This document shows positions 48,401-63,208 of a stretch of DNA of 64,000 nucleotides, in pieces. The first letter of the stretch is position 1. Every line of letters begins with the position of its first letter. The notes under the pieces were generated by a model. The model saw nothing but the letters and a program-made list of their open reading frames with translations, ran no database searches and was not told the DNA's origin. The DNA is from Elysia chlorotica (lineage: Eukaryota > Mollusca > Gastropoda > Plakobranchidae). Position numbers and translations under genes: made by a program. The stretch is taken from the NCBI GenBank assembly GCA_003991915.1, contig RQTK01000980.1:121622-185621 (forward strand), given 5' to 3'.

Positions 48401-50321
48401 GCACATAGAGCGTCAAATTTTCTCGGCAAAAAATTTCAAGGTGATTCATGGAAGGGATAAAAAACAACTCTTTATATATCAAAGAAATTCTATTACATGC
48501 TAAGGATGTCTGTTTTTTGCTTGATCTGCACCTCAAAGAATTAGAAAAATGAGTACTAAAAGATTAGGCCCCATCCCTCTAAAGGTAAATTGTTGCGTCA
48601 GAATTGATAAAAGAATTCTCATCTATTGAGATGGTTTCTCAATATGTCAAATATGTCTCTGATTCAGCATGTCACATCATATTATGTGATCCATAAAATG
48701 ATAACCATACTCTTTAAAAATCTCCCTTTATTTCAGTTATTCAAGTTGTCATCTTTGATTGCTTTTTGTCGTATTGTGTGTCGATTTTAACCTTTTGAGT
48801 AGCCCTATTTTAATTTTTTTGAAGTTGTGGTTTTTCTTTTTATGCATTTTCTTTGAAAGGAGTGGAATTACAATTAAAAAGTCACTCTTTTTTTTTCTTC
48901 AAAATTTGTCCTCCTTATCCCTCTTCTCCCAAGAGAAGGTTTATGCATCTGTGCTTGTGATTTGATCATTGTATCCATAGGGCTGTGGAGGTATACAAGA
49001 CACAGTATTTATACAAACTCTTATCTTTTATAGTTCTTCTCATGATTCTTAGTAAATTCCTCAAGTTTATGGTTTCTACTAATCATGATATAGGCGTAAT
49101 CTCAGATTCTTTGATCTATCCCAAAATTAGGAAAATGTTAATCAAAATTGAATATTTTATTCTCCTTAAATCAAAGATCTTTGTTGAATAACTTTCTGTT
49201 GACATCAATTGAAGTTAAAATTTCACGCTTATTATCTGTATAACGAATGAGATTTTGCAAAAGTTATTCCACTTTTTGAGAAGACATGAGAAATGTTTAA
49301 TGTCATAAAGTCTTCTTATAGAAGATCTGAAAATTATTTTCTCTTCGAGCCCTTTTTTTCTCTTTTAAAGAGTATTGTAAACAACACTGTTCCTAAATTA
49401 GACCTCATGTCTTATTACTACCTTAAGTAGCTCTAAGTGAATTTTTTTTGGTAATAAAATAGTAGTCTACTCTTTCCTTGACCATTGTTCAACAATCAAA
49501 CTTCACATATTGTTTAGTGCAGTCTACAAGGTAGCTTCACTTTTATTTTTTACTGACAAAATACCACAGAGAAAAAAATGCTATTGAAGAGTTCTACTCG
49601 GAGCCCTAGTTATTTTGTATTGGATTCCGTCTTTGTATCTTAATTTTAGTTTTATTTCTCAGACCTCGCCTCAGGGAGATAATTTCTTACCCTAGATACT
49701 TTAAAAAAATCTTAAAGCAGTTGCAAATTTGTTTTGTTTACTTTTGTGCAATATTAGTGAATATATAATCACTTTTCTAAAAGTACCCATAACTGAAATT
49801 TTTTTAGAGGGAAAGAAAAACCACGCAAAAAACGTTCAACTCCTTGAGAGTTATTTTGTTTTTACTACTGCAAATTTTTTTATTTTTTTAAATTGTTTCT
49901 TTTATATGAATGTTGTCGTTTTTATAAATACATCCCAATAAGTTATCATTATGAATAGTTGGAACAAAAAGAAACATATGAAATCTTACAGCTATCACAT
50001 AGTCTCAAGGAAAATCAGAAGTGTTTAAAAAAAACAACAACAAAAAGCAAACAGCAAAAAAGGAAAATTTGCGCAAAATTGAATGAGACTAAGTTCATGG
50101 TGAATTATGTAAAGGATTCAAAACCTGGAACGTTGAATTAGAGTTTTTATTTCTGTTTAACAAAATTAATGACACTAGAGCAAACCAGCCAAGAATCATT
50201 CTAATCCAGCATCAGACATAAATGGTAAAAGAAAAGAAACTATCCAAATAAGTTGATATCACATAAATAGTACTATCCGAATGCAAAGAGTGGGCTTGAA
50301 CAAATCCTCACATAGTTATTA

Positions 50322-50395
<74 letters not shown>

Positions 50396-53300
50396 ATGTA
50401 CAGAGGCAATCAAAACCAAAACCAAAATCACTGTTAACCCCCCTACCCCCTTCCACTGGAAATCAATGACTATGATAGAATCATATAAGCATAATTATAA
50501 TTCGGCAATATGATTTGTTTGTTTAATGTTATGACTGGCGGGGGTGATTAATCATTTTCCGAACCCCCAGTCGCCGCCTTAAATATTCTCCCCAATGGCT
50601 TTCAGAGAACCAGATTGAACATTCAATTTCTCTGCTGTCATGTATTAAAAAAAAACACCTAGTAAAGCAGGCTCGATCTGTATTATTTATTTGTTTCATG
50701 AAGCCGCCCTAGTTTACTGTAACATGTTATAATTTTATTTACCCTGAAAATATAAGCATCGATTTAAACATAATTATACCCAGTATATTTTCTACTACAT
50801 GTAATGTGATTAAATTGTCGTAAAATATTGATGACTTTTACGACGTTTGTTTCCTTCCCTCATTACATGCCAGCTCTGTTTTTAAATGTAAATATTTTAA
50901 TTTGTTAGATATGCTTTACCTAATAATAAATTGTATGAAGCATCGTGTGTGGTTGATTGACAGATCTAAAAGCAGGCAATGTGACATTCGCCTTTGTCAT
51001 TAGGGAGCGATTTGTCAACTGAATTTCCATTTCCCCCAACCAACCGACTGTTGGCCATCCTCCCACCTCACAATTCCAGAGTCAACTCTATATCCGTTTA
51101 GAGCAAGCTAATTGTGGTCTCACTTCTCGAAGTCTATCGGTCCTATTCAGACTGCCGTGTCATTTATCCCACATTCAGATAGGGTCAACAATTGTGAACA
51201 CCCCACGGAGGGATTATCAACAGGACCCGGGCGCGCTGACGACATTGCTAATCTATGACACTTGTATGCAACGCCTTCTTTCTCTCTCCTTCTATGACGA
51301 TGGTTTTGTTTGTGGGGGCATGCTACTGTTCTGCTTCTGGGCTGCGCCAAGTATCCGAAAGTAAACTCGTGTTTAAAAGGATCATGTTGGCATGTTTCCA
51401 CGAACTTTGCACCCAAAAGGTACGTGATGTCAAAGTTAACAAAATGTTAGAAGACGCCAAGGGATTTGTGGTTATTTTTTTAAAAACAAGTGCGTATACA
51501 GCCATCATAAAAAAGTCAGTCATAAATGACAAGACTGCGCCAACTCACCCATTAAGGGCAGTCTTAAAATAATATATAGAATATATATATTTTAATGACT
51601 TCAAAAAGAAAAGACTGTTCAGGCGCTGAAGGCATCAAGTGACAACAGTCTGTACTTGAGAAGACAATGTCCCTAATAAATCAGTTTCAAGGGATGGGAC
51701 AATATCACCAGGAAGGTGTAGCATGTACCATTTCCCCTGGCTCTTTGTGCACCAGTAGTCACGAACCTTGTCATGTCCGTTTACTCAATGGGCTTCCAGA
51801 ATTAAGTGCACAGATAGCAATGATCCGATAATTTGCTTCCATTGATCCTTCCGGTGGTAATACCCCCCCCCCCCTCCCCTCCCTCCTTTCCTGAGGTCGC
51901 CCACTGCTGGTCTAGTCCTAATGACGCTGGCCGCGCTTTACTTTGCGTCACCTTACACCAACCCAAACTAACAGTGTAATGTTAAAGTTTTGGTTCCTCT
52001 TAAATTAACGGTGTGATTTTATAAACAAGGTGACAGCTAGAAATGTTCAAATTATTTTGTCAGTACGCTTGAAGTATTGTAGAAATTATGATTAAGCCTT
52101 AATTCGTCGGCTTGAACATTGCATGTGAAGTCGATAAAATGTCTCTAGTTCTTTTCAGGCTACTATCGAAGTATTTTCCATTCCAGATAAACGAATTACA
52201 AAAAAATTAATATTGATTCACTTACTGAGCACGGCATTGACTATGTGTATCCAATCTCGCTCCTAACTGTTATTGAAAATATTAGACATTGTAATTTCAC
52301 TTAATTGATTATTACACAAGTTTAGGGCTAAACACTGAACTATACTAAAATCGTAGGTCTCATATCGACCAGCCTTTGAGTGATTGCCGACTTTCAGTGC
52401 ACTCGACTTAAAGATTTTATGAAACACACCTAGGGTGAAACAACAAAACTGTCCATGCAGCCACTACTAGTTAAACGAGAGAAGCCTATACTTAATTTTC
52501 CGTTTTAATATGTATTTTGCAAAAGGTGGTTATATTGATACCATCGACTCATGGTCATTGGTAATGTTTTCTTGGAGAGAACGAAGCTCTCTCTTAGTGA
52601 AACGCTTCTTAGGTTTTCTATAAGGAATCAATACGGATGATCTCAGAGCGAGATACCATGGACTTTGCGCGTCACATCATACTGACACCGACTCAACCAG
52701 TAGGTGAATCAAGGAAGCGAACTAGGGGTCTCTAGAAATGAGCCACTTCGTCTAACGACTGAGCTGCCTCGACCTCCACTGAAATTTGGTACATAATGAC
52801 TTTTTTATACCTTCTCCCTCACCCCCCCCCCCCCCCCACAAAAACACTCCCCCGCATCTCTATTTCTTTCTTTATTTCTCTCTCTCTCTATCTCTCTCTC
52901 TCTGTGAATAAATGTATGTTACCTGTCTGTCCCTGACATTCCATCTCACTCACACACATGTTTCCAGCATCACAATTACTGAAACTGATCATAGATCCGT
53001 AGGTCTACTGTCAATTCGAATTAACAGTCCAACATATCATTAGCAGAACAAGTAGATAATGTGACTGGGACCATTGGACTTTCCTGTTTGGTTGGGCTAA
53101 TCCTGTGTTTGCAAGAAGGTCTTACAGTTTTATCAGTAACCGTTTGACGCACGCCGTTTTAACCTAAACCCATAGTCACGGGGAGCGGGCTACATGATAT
53201 CATTACAGCGGGCGTGAAAGTTTTGGGTAAACCCCTCACCCTTTTTCTTACAATCCTATTGGCTCCCTTAAATTTCTTCTTTAATCTATGATTGGCTAGT

Positions 53301-56300
53301 ACATGCGTCATTTACATGTCTCAAAATCAGTCTTCGGCAAGCTTGAATACAGTAATGTAAGATACGATCTGTGGTACAGTTTGTAAATTCTTCCCTCATA
53401 TATAAAGCGTTGCGACAGATTTGAGCATTGGCAATACATACATCCATATAGATTTATACTACTTTGCAAGTAGAACGGGTATAGGACTTCACAAATTTTA
53501 CATTGGCGTATTATAAGGCGGACACTTCCTTGATTGTTACTCTGAGACAAAGAAATTTATTACAAAGATTGCATTGAAATTCCATTATTTATCACACTGA
53601 CCTCACGTATTGGAAATTCCTGTTGATAACAACGTAGACCGAGGTGATTTCTGCGCTCGCCAGAGGTCATCTTTGTATTTGAAGTTGATTTATCTGTGTC
53701 CGGAAATACTTTCTCTCCCTGATAATCAGTGACAGCCAGACCAATCGTCGTTGGATACTTGATGCTCTTCTTATGCGAAACGTGCACTGATCAGACGCAT
53801 AGTGTCTGTATCTCCTGAGGAAGCATTTGTCTCCCGCCTTTCGCTAGGATAGCTTAGCTAATGAATTTTAGTTGTATAAAACAACTGATAAACGTCTTCT
53901 AGTCTATAAGTTTGCTCTCAAAAAACAATACCCACCAACTCTCTTCCTAGAAGCGGAATATAAAAAGACTACTAATCCAAAATTAAAAAAAAAATATTTA
54001 TGGAAGAAGATTAAAACATAAAAAATAACCTCAAATTTGATTTTCGTTTTTAAATTGAGTTTCATCTGTTCAAACATTTCGATTAATTCTTAAGTTGGAA
54101 GCAGGGTGCCTTCAAAAAGTAATATGTTGGACATCATCACCACAACCTTGTCGATCTACCTGCTCAGTGCGGTCACGACAGCTGCCAGAGGTTGTCCCTT
54201 AGACTGCGTATGCAGCGGTGGTACCACAGAGACCAGAGCTATGTGCTCCAGCCCAAACATCAAGACAATACCTGGAAATCTTAGCCCTGCAACGGAAATT
54301 CTCACCATTCAAGGAGTTCAGACTTCCCCGATTCCTCTCACTGGTATAGTCTGCTCCGACTTCAGCAACCTTACAGAAGTTATCCACCTCAAGATATCGT
54401 TCACCCTTCTCACACATGTGGCCGAGGATGCTTTCTTCAATTTGGTCAAACTGAAACGCTTAGAACTCGACAATAACCGGCTCTCTTCGATCCTGCCCAA
54501 CACATTCAGCAGCCTGGGCTCTACACTTGCCTTGGTGTCTCTGTTCAATAACCGTGGTCTTCACCTTCATCATAGAACTTTCTGGAACTTGCCATCGCTC
54601 AGAGAGATTTACCTTAGTGGTCTAGGACTCCACGAAATAGACCCTCTTACTTTCTATGGCTTGAGTGGACTAAGAACATTAGACCTGAGCGCTAACGAAC
54701 TGACTTATCTTTCCCCTGGTGTTTTGTCGTCTATGCCAAATCTCTGGTCTTTAGACCTTGCCTTCAATAATTTTGGCAGCTTAGACCCTCTCTTAGAGCG
54801 CTTTTTTCGACGTCTGCGACGGCTGCAGCTGGGAGGAAACCGCTGGCAGTGCAACTGTCTCCTAAAATGGCTCAAGAAATACCCGGCTCTCGTATCACCC
54901 AGCAATGGAGCAGACCCTGTGATGTGTGCAGGTCCGCCGTCCCTAGAGTTTTCCCATTTGCTGGACTTGGACGATTCACTCTTGACATGCGCGCCTCCAA
55001 ACATTGTTTCCTGCCCGCATACAGTGTCTGTACCAGCTGGAGAATCTCATACCATTAAATGTTTGGTCACCGGCGACCCATATCCGCGCATTACTTGGAC
55101 GTTCGCTGACGGCACACACCTTGCCTCGGGCAGTTATCCAGGCATGCCGTTGGAGGACCGAGCTGCCATCTTCATCAAGAATGTATCTTTGTCGATGAGT
55201 GGAACAGTAACGCTTACTGCGCATAACCGACTTGGCACAGAGACGGCCCAAATTACGCTAATAGTAAGAACTTCTACTACCACAACCGCATCAACCATAT
55301 CCACAGAAGCTGTGAGGACAACCCTCAAAAAAATATCAGTGTCCCCGTCTGTTTCAGCTCGTGCCTCTATGCCCACAAACACCATGTTACCAGCAATGAG
55401 CAGTGGCCCACTAACGCCAGCAACCCAAAAAGACCGAATTCTTCCTGGTGCATATCCAACAAGACCTGACATGAAAGTTGCACCCACCTATGACGAAGGC
55501 GGAGCTGCGGGTGCCAGCCAACCACCGAATCGTCTCCCCCAACCTGAGAACAACATCCCAGCTATTGCCGCGGCGAGTGCTGCAGGTGGTGCAGCTGTCA
55601 TTCTAGCAGCCGTTTTAGCCGTGTGGCTGTGCAGCCGGACCCCATTTGCAACAGCTGCCCGTGGCGGCAAGGTAGCGCCTATGTCTACTGACCCTGAGTT
55701 CCGCTCTTCCACTCAAAATGGGCCTGAGAGATACGCATTCGACGAGAACAGTTCTGTTTGAAAGGACACAACATCAACTGCTTTAGGCTTTTACCTCACA
55801 TACTCAAAGCCGTGAAAAAAATGCTCCTATTCCTTCAAGAAATGGTGGTTTATTTATTAAGAATATATACAAACTTGCTTAATACTATCTCAGGATCAGA
55901 ATGGTATTCAGGTGTGGTCGCACTGCAGTTTCGGTAGTTACCAACCTTCTCACTCAATATCTACTTTAATTTGCTTCGATACAAAAATTCACTTCAAACC
56001 TCACCATTGTGAATGACATTGTTACCACCATCATCGTCATCGTCACCATCAGACTGAATGTTTTAAACCCACTCGCTTCGTTATTTGATGAGAACATACA
56101 CCAAGCAACCATTGTTTTGACCATAATTTATTTTTTTCACTGTCCTAAGACTAACTGCTTTTTTGTGTCGAAACTTTGCGATTCATGAGGTTATGTTTTC
56201 TTTTTCTCATTTTGTTTCTATAACTTCTTCCCAAACAAATGCTGATTTTTTAACATTCACGGCAAAAGTTATGATTATGGCGAATTTGTTTCATTTTTTT

Positions 56301-56691
56301 TTCTTGATTTCCCTAGATAAACTCAGAGTGACTTTGTATTTTTTTTGTAGGCGAAGTCCTTTGTTGCAATGATTTGTGAACTGTATAGTTGTCCCTTGCA
56401 CATAATTATATTAGAGCCTACTTAAAAATTTGTTTTTCTTTGCCTCAGAGTTATTTTGTCCATCAACCTAGTCAGCTTGTACATATATCTATTTCTGTAT
56501 GCCTTGCACTTGTTCCATTTGCTAGGTATAGATCTAGGGAAAATCAGATTTCCTCACTTACATTTATTTTTATACCCCCCCCCCAACCTCCCTTTTGCTT
56601 TCTTGCTTTCTCCTTTTTTAGCTACTAAACATATTTATGATTTTCTAACGTCATAACAATAACCGTTGCTCCTATCAGTATTACATTACTT

Positions 56692-56752
<61 letters not shown>

Positions 56753-56972
56753 CATTATTATTAAACTGCACCAGTCTACGTCATGATAGGTTTTGCTATC
56801 TTTTTGTAAATTGATGAAAAAAAAAAAACGTAGAATCTTTTACTTGAATACTATGCATATTGACATTAATAGCATATAATGTTTCAAAATCAATTTTATA
56901 TGTAATTTTACATTTTTTTTTTTTTTATGTGTGCAGCAGTTTTACATTGTTACAAAATAAGTTAAATATGTC

Positions 56973-57010
<38 letters not shown>

Positions 57011-57454
57011 ATTGTTGTTATTGTTGTTTTGTTGTTGTTGTTGTTGTTGCTCTTCTTCTTCTTCTTCTTCTTCTTCTTCTTCTTCTTCTTCTTCTTCTTC
57101 TTCTTCTTCTTCTTCTTCTTCTTCTTCTTCTTCTTCTTCTTCTTCTTCTTCTTCTTCTTCTTTTTATTATTATCATTATTGTTATTCGTATTATTATTAC
57201 TTTATTATTATTTGTATTATGATGTGTTGTTTGTTTTTAATAAAAACTTTTCAGTAATATAATATTTGTTGGCGCTATCACTATCGCAGTGCAGTGTCGT
57301 TTGAAAGCATAATACTTTAAAATAATATTTGAATATCGTGATTGTTTTTGCCTTGTCATGCTTTGAAATTCAATCTCTTCGAAGAATGAGCGAGTCTATT
57401 TGATGATTGCGTTATCAATTTTAATAGCATTGATGTATTCTTTTTTTTTACTCC

Positions 57455-57500
<46 letters not shown>

Positions 57501-59455
57501 GTCTTTCTCTTTCACACTGAGTGATTTTCCGTGTGTCTGTTTCTACTTCTCTGGCTTCTGTTTTAAATTTCAGAAAACCAGAAAACTTGTTTCTACTGGA
57601 CACTCTCTCCTATATCCTATAATTTTTCATTCCCGTCTATTTGTATGTGTGTTGGTCTCGGTCTCTCTGTTTCTCAATAGCTCTTCCTTTCTCTGCCTCT
57701 TTCTTCGTTCTCTTGTATTGCAATTTCACATGTGGATGCCCCGAAACAAACTATGTTAAAACTTTTAGATCTAATAAGATCTATCAAGGCTAAATGACGA
57801 GTGAACATTTCGCATTGGGTTATACATTCCTCGTGATAGCCCCCCAAAAAATAATTTCATCCATAAAATATTGGGTAAAGAAAGTAAATGTAATTATGTC
57901 CTCCTATTTCATTCAGCATTAATGCAAAATTGAACTGTACAATTATATCGTGTATGTAGACTTTTTGAGATGTTTTTATGTTAGTCCTGTGTTTCCTAAG
58001 TTTTCTCAAATACCATAGTAATCTTTAATCTGCGAAATCGAAGCTCTCTCCAAGCTTTTTGCCTCTTCGTTCTCAAAAAAGACAATGCTTGTCGATGATA
58101 CCTAAACCTAACCCTAACCTTGACCAGTCACGTTACACCGACACAAATCCAACAAGTGGGGGGAAACGCTACAGATAGAGCAGGGTTTAATCCCGCGACC
58201 TCCCACATAGAGACCGCACGCTCCACCCTTGGGCCACCGACCCCCTTCGAAATTAATTTCTGTAGATTAAAGCTCTCCGTATAAACAGGAATATAGGTCA
58301 AGGTGGTAAGATTTCTTTTTTTTTTGCCAATATGGGATATCCCTAACAAGGATTGAACCGCGGACTGTTTTAATAATTATAGACTGGTCAACGCTCTACC
58401 AAAATGAGCTAGGTGGTAATCCTCACTTTCATGATTTGCAGCTCTGACTGTATAAAATCAACGTTCTCATCAGAACAATCTCATATTGATAGATTAGTGT
58501 GAACATTTTGTCGATTGTAAACTGTATACATTGTATTGATTAAAAAGTGTTGGCACTGTCCATTGACATTGTACTGACTGAAAAAAAAGTTCATTGTATC
58601 TATTATAAAGTGTGAGATAAGATCGATTAAAATCTGGTCATTGTGTCAAAAGGACAGCGTGGATATATAGTATTGATTTATGTATGCGGAGCTGTATGCA
58701 AAATGTTTATAGTAACGTATACGTGTTTCATTAAACAAATTCGTGATGAACTTTGAGCTTTTCAGTTGTCTATTAAACTTTTAAGTTCTATGAAAATGAT
58801 TTTGTTTGCAGTATCATTCACATTATTTAATTAGACTATGGAACTAAATAACACGAAGATGAACACGACAATCGCAATTTCATTACTTAGCGAATCCATG
58901 TAAACGCTATGAACATTTCAAAAAGGAATTTAAAAACGATGGAAAATACCACTAAAGAGCGAAAAAGGCATCTTTACATACGAAAATTACTGTGCATAGG
59001 TAAGAATAGGCTTTAAAATACATTCTTTTGATGTAAATATTTTCGAAACTTCGAACTTTCCATTTTAAGTGCTTTTTTTATCTTCCGAGAAACAAGACCG
59101 TTGTTCCTAATGGGTTCTCCTATTATTTATATTCCATTTATTACATTTTTAAACGAAACAGACAAAAAATGACAGAAAAAAAATAACTTCAATAAGAAAG
59201 TGATGACAAAATAAAGAGAATTTTAGATTCAACAATTATATCACAAAATTTGTCTAAAATGTTTTCTACACCAGCTTTCAGCATTGTGAATACTTTTGTG
59301 TCAGAGGAATTCTCATTTAGATCATTAAACACTCTTATCAAGTAACCGAAAACACATTGATATAAAATAATATAAATAAACTTAGGAACTAAAAAAAGGA
59401 ATAATTAACAGCAAAATACATTATAATGCCTTTTTCCAGTTTTCTTACTACAATG

Positions 59456-59498
<43 letters not shown>

Positions 59499-62400
59499 TT
59501 CTCTCTCTCTCTCGCTCTCTCTTTATATATAATTATGAATGTTTCCTTCCCCCTCTTTTTGACTGTCTGTGTGTGTGTCTCTCTCTTTCTTTCTCTCTCT
59601 CTCTCTCTCTCTCTCTCCTTCTCTCTCTCTCTCTCCCTCTCTCTATCTATCTCTCTCTCATGCCTATACATCATCCTGATTAGCTCTTTCTGTCATTCTT
59701 CTCTCATTTAAACTCCGTGATTTCTTCGGTGTGTGGTAGTATTACGGCAATTTTGGAGGGACATAAGACTTGGATTAGTAAAGTCATATTTTATATTCAA
59801 CTTATTAATGTATTTGTTCTCTCCCTTATTTACAATAGGCTACACAACTTGTATTGTTGTTTTTCACCAAAAACATATCGCTCATCATAGTATTTATGTT
59901 GTTTCAAAAGCTGTTTCCAAAAAAAAAAAAAAAAAAAAAAAAAAGAATCATGAATTTGGTAAGATAGCTATGAGATATAACTTATAGTAAAGAATTATTT
60001 AAAAACAAAAAACAAAAAAAAACAAATGTAATTGTCAATCATTTATCACCCCTTCACAATTACCCCCCACCGCCACACACATACACCCCTCAAGCCTTTT
60101 AGACCAATTATTTTGTTCCCACCCGTTTCCTGCAGATTGTGCTCTCAGCAAATGGTCCAAACTTTCACACAGTGGCCCTCAGACCCCATGGCATCTTTGG
60201 TCCCAAGGATCTTCAGCTGGTGCCCATTACAGTGGCGATGGCAAGGGCTGGGAAAACTAAGTACATTATTGGGTAAGATTTTTGCAATCAAGTGTCATAA
60301 AAATGTCCTTTGGTTTCCTATGAAATATTACATTCAAAAGGCGTCTGATGTCTGTTTTCAAAAACAATGTCTTAAGTCACTTTTGATATCCCATAATTTC
60401 TTTCAATATTACAACATTTTTTTAATTGCTAATTCCCTTCCTATTGCAAAAGCAATGGTCAAGTCTTAAATTAATCATAAAAAAAGGTATTTAATCTTGA
60501 GGTTTTTCCAACATATTATTCTGTGGTTTTATCTTGAGTCCATCGATGCCTCTCTGTACGGTTTACAAAGTGAAGAAGAGCAAACTAAAAAAAAAATCAT
60601 TTCATGATTAAACATGAAAATGAAAAGACTGAATTGCATGTTATCCTCAGAGATGGCAAGAACGTTGTGGACTTCACCTATGTGGGTAATGTTGTGCATG
60701 GCCATATCTTGGCAGCTGAGCACCTTAACCCTGGCTCGCCTGCCTGTGGCAAGGTAGGTCTTGCTTACCCTTTGAATAACATTTTGCTTTCCTTTTTTCT
60801 CATTTTTTGTGTTGTTTACGTTTTCTTTAATAAAGCCTGTATTTTTCTTGTTTCTTTCAGACTTAGCAATATTATGATTTCCCAATCGTTCATAAGTACA
60901 CAATATTGAAAACTTTTGAGGTTAACAACTACATTCTGAGCCACTGTTTTGTCACCTGTATATTGAACCATTCATCATAATTATGTCTTTTTTATGTTTG
61001 TTTTTTTTTACAAAATCAAGACTGATAAAATTAATTTAATATTGCCCCATATATACACAATAGCGTCGGGTAGGTTGGAAAATACATGGGGCTGATCAGT
61101 GTCCAGTGCCATAAGAGTTTTGGACATAGCTAAACAGTCCAATATTAATCCCAAACATCTTAGCGTAAGAACAACTTCCAAGCAGCACAAATAATACAAT
61201 TATTTGCATTAGTTTGTCGACAGACCTAAAAACCTGATCAAAATACATTATTGTTTCGGCATATTCAAATTATGGTTCATGTATTAAGAAATACTAACCC
61301 GTTTCTGATTACCTAAATATAAAATATTGAATCATCTGAGAATTATTTCTCTATTGGTGGATCTTCCCCTCGCTTTGTGACCTCATGAAGTAAGTCCATT
61401 CATTCCATTGCCTTATTCTGCTATTCGTAAACAATCTTGTGGTCAGGCAATAAGCTGATTTTTGCTGCAGTATTAACTGTATCATATACACTCAAGATGA
61501 CGGTGCAGCAGACTTACTCTGTTATCGCTTTCCACAAGTCTTTTAAATTAAGGTTTGTAAATCAATCTTTACAACACTACTGATTCTGTGACAAATCAAA
61601 GAAGTTCCTGTGTATAAATGACATGAATCCCCTGTTTAAAGTTTACTTTAAAACCCAGAGTGGATTAAAAGATTTTTTTTTCCTTTTTAAGAGTCATACA
61701 GAAGAAGTAAAATACAATGGCTATTGGCTAGCAGGGTGCCAACTTCTTTACACAATTAGACACTTTAATGCCGGCTTGGTTTTGAAGTAAATAACCAACT
61801 CTATTTGTTGTAGAATTAATTGAAATCATGTCTGTTCCTTTAAAATCTACTACCCAGCACAATTTAACGAAACAATGCTTTTCTGTCAAACAAATAGGTG
61901 TAGAAACGTGTAGATCTATAAAATTTCATCTGAAAGGTAACAGGCAGGAGAATCCCAGTGAAAATTTTTTCAGGCCACTGGGTCAGGCCATGAGTCCAAA
62001 TGTACAATATTAGTGGGGAAAAGTTAATGACTTAAACCCCATAACAGTCTAAAATTCTACTTTAACGGCACTAGGCACTGCAGCTGTAGGGATAAGCAAG
62101 ACAGGCATGTTGCAGTGTTAATTGTATCTCACAAAACTTAAAGTTTGGGCTGAAGTGAAGTAAAGACCCAATGCATGTGTCTCATAGTTAAAAAACTGAT
62201 CTTAAAAGTTTTTTTGAACAAGAGTTTTGATGAACAAGTCTAGTAACTATCTACACAAGATATGTTTTCATGTATTATTTCTCTGAAGTTGATTACCTGA
62301 TAGCAATGATATGTTTTCCGCTTAAAACGACTGACTGAATTTGTTTTCAAAAATCCACTTGAATCTTGCTGCATTTTATACCTTTTAAATGTTTTTTTTC

Positions 62401-63168
62401 TTCTGCCACAACTTTTATCATACCCATTCTTTGAGTTTGGAAATATAAGTTGCTGGAAATGCAAAACAAAAAGTTATGGCATGAGCAGGTATTGCTTTTT
62501 TTAAAAAGGTTAACCAGTCTATCTTGTATTAAGAATTATTCAGAGTGTTCCTGTTGCAGAATTATAAGATTGCTGCCAGAATGGAACAGATTTTGTGAAT
62601 AGAAGCAATCAATGGACCTGAAGTTAAAAGGTCTTTATTTTATCATGAAAAATCTCTCTAGCTAATGTTGATGAAAATATGTGTATATTATAGATTGTTA
62701 GAGATTGGAAAAACAAAATTTCCACCAATGACTTTACTTGCCACACCATCACCAGGCATACCACATCACGAATGATGAGCCCATCTTTTTCTGGACGTTC
62801 ATGACTCGACTGTTGGATGGTCTAGACTACCCAGCTCCCAGGATACACCTGCCCTACTGGCCTCTGTATTACCTGTCTGTGATGCTCCAGTTCATAGCCT
62901 GGATCTTGAGCCCATTCTTTATCTTCACACCCTCCCTTAGCCCCATGAAGGTGAGAATACAGAAATTTCTTTTTTATTTTTTGTTCTACCACTTTTTTAA
63001 GTTTAAGTCATTTTGCAAACTTACTATAGCCATCTTCCAAGGCCATGTTTAAATAAAATACTATTTCTCTAAAGAGCTACTTACTTTGTAAAAATTGACT
63101 GGCTTACAAAAAAAAGACGCTTTGCATGATAAAAAGCAGTTTATAATTTTAAGATCATGTGTGAAATT

Positions 63169-63208
<40 letters not shown>

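Larger units (their letters stand above)
48000..53300. other. NSDHL intron 4, left part, no recognised gene
   Basis: AT-rich non-coding DNA with simple repeats and runs of C (about 51860-51875 and 52822-52840). The 105-codon frame at 51255-51572 shows no known domain and overlaps open frames on the other strand; I do not call it. Confidence 0.5.
55762..57260 (+). other. 3' flank / probable 3' UTR of the LRR-Ig gene, microsatellite-rich
   Basis: No further coding sequence. An AATAAA at 57239-57244, after the microsatellites, is a possible poly(A) signal; if used, the UTR is about 1.5 kb and carries the repeat tracts. Open frames here are Leu/Cys/Ser/Phe homopolymers from the repeats. Confidence 0.45.

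Noticed and set aside
51255..51572. 105-codon plus-strand frame in NSDHL intron 4
   Set aside because: No domain, no signal of spliced structure, and overlapping antisense frames of similar length.
54106..54123. GTG as start of the LRR-Ig gene
   Set aside because: Animal nuclear genes start at ATG; the ATG at 54124 is directly followed by a good signal peptide.
56860..57262. Open frames rich in Leu, Cys, Ser or Phe
   Set aside because: Translations of the TTG and CTT microsatellites in three frames.
58181..58420. Functional tRNA genes
   Set aside because: A and B boxes are present but the acceptor and anticodon stems do not pair; better explained as SINE heads.
59405..59683. Arg/Glu-rich and Ser/Leu-rich open frames on opposite strands
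   Set aside because: TGTC and CT repeats read in frame; no conserved sequence.
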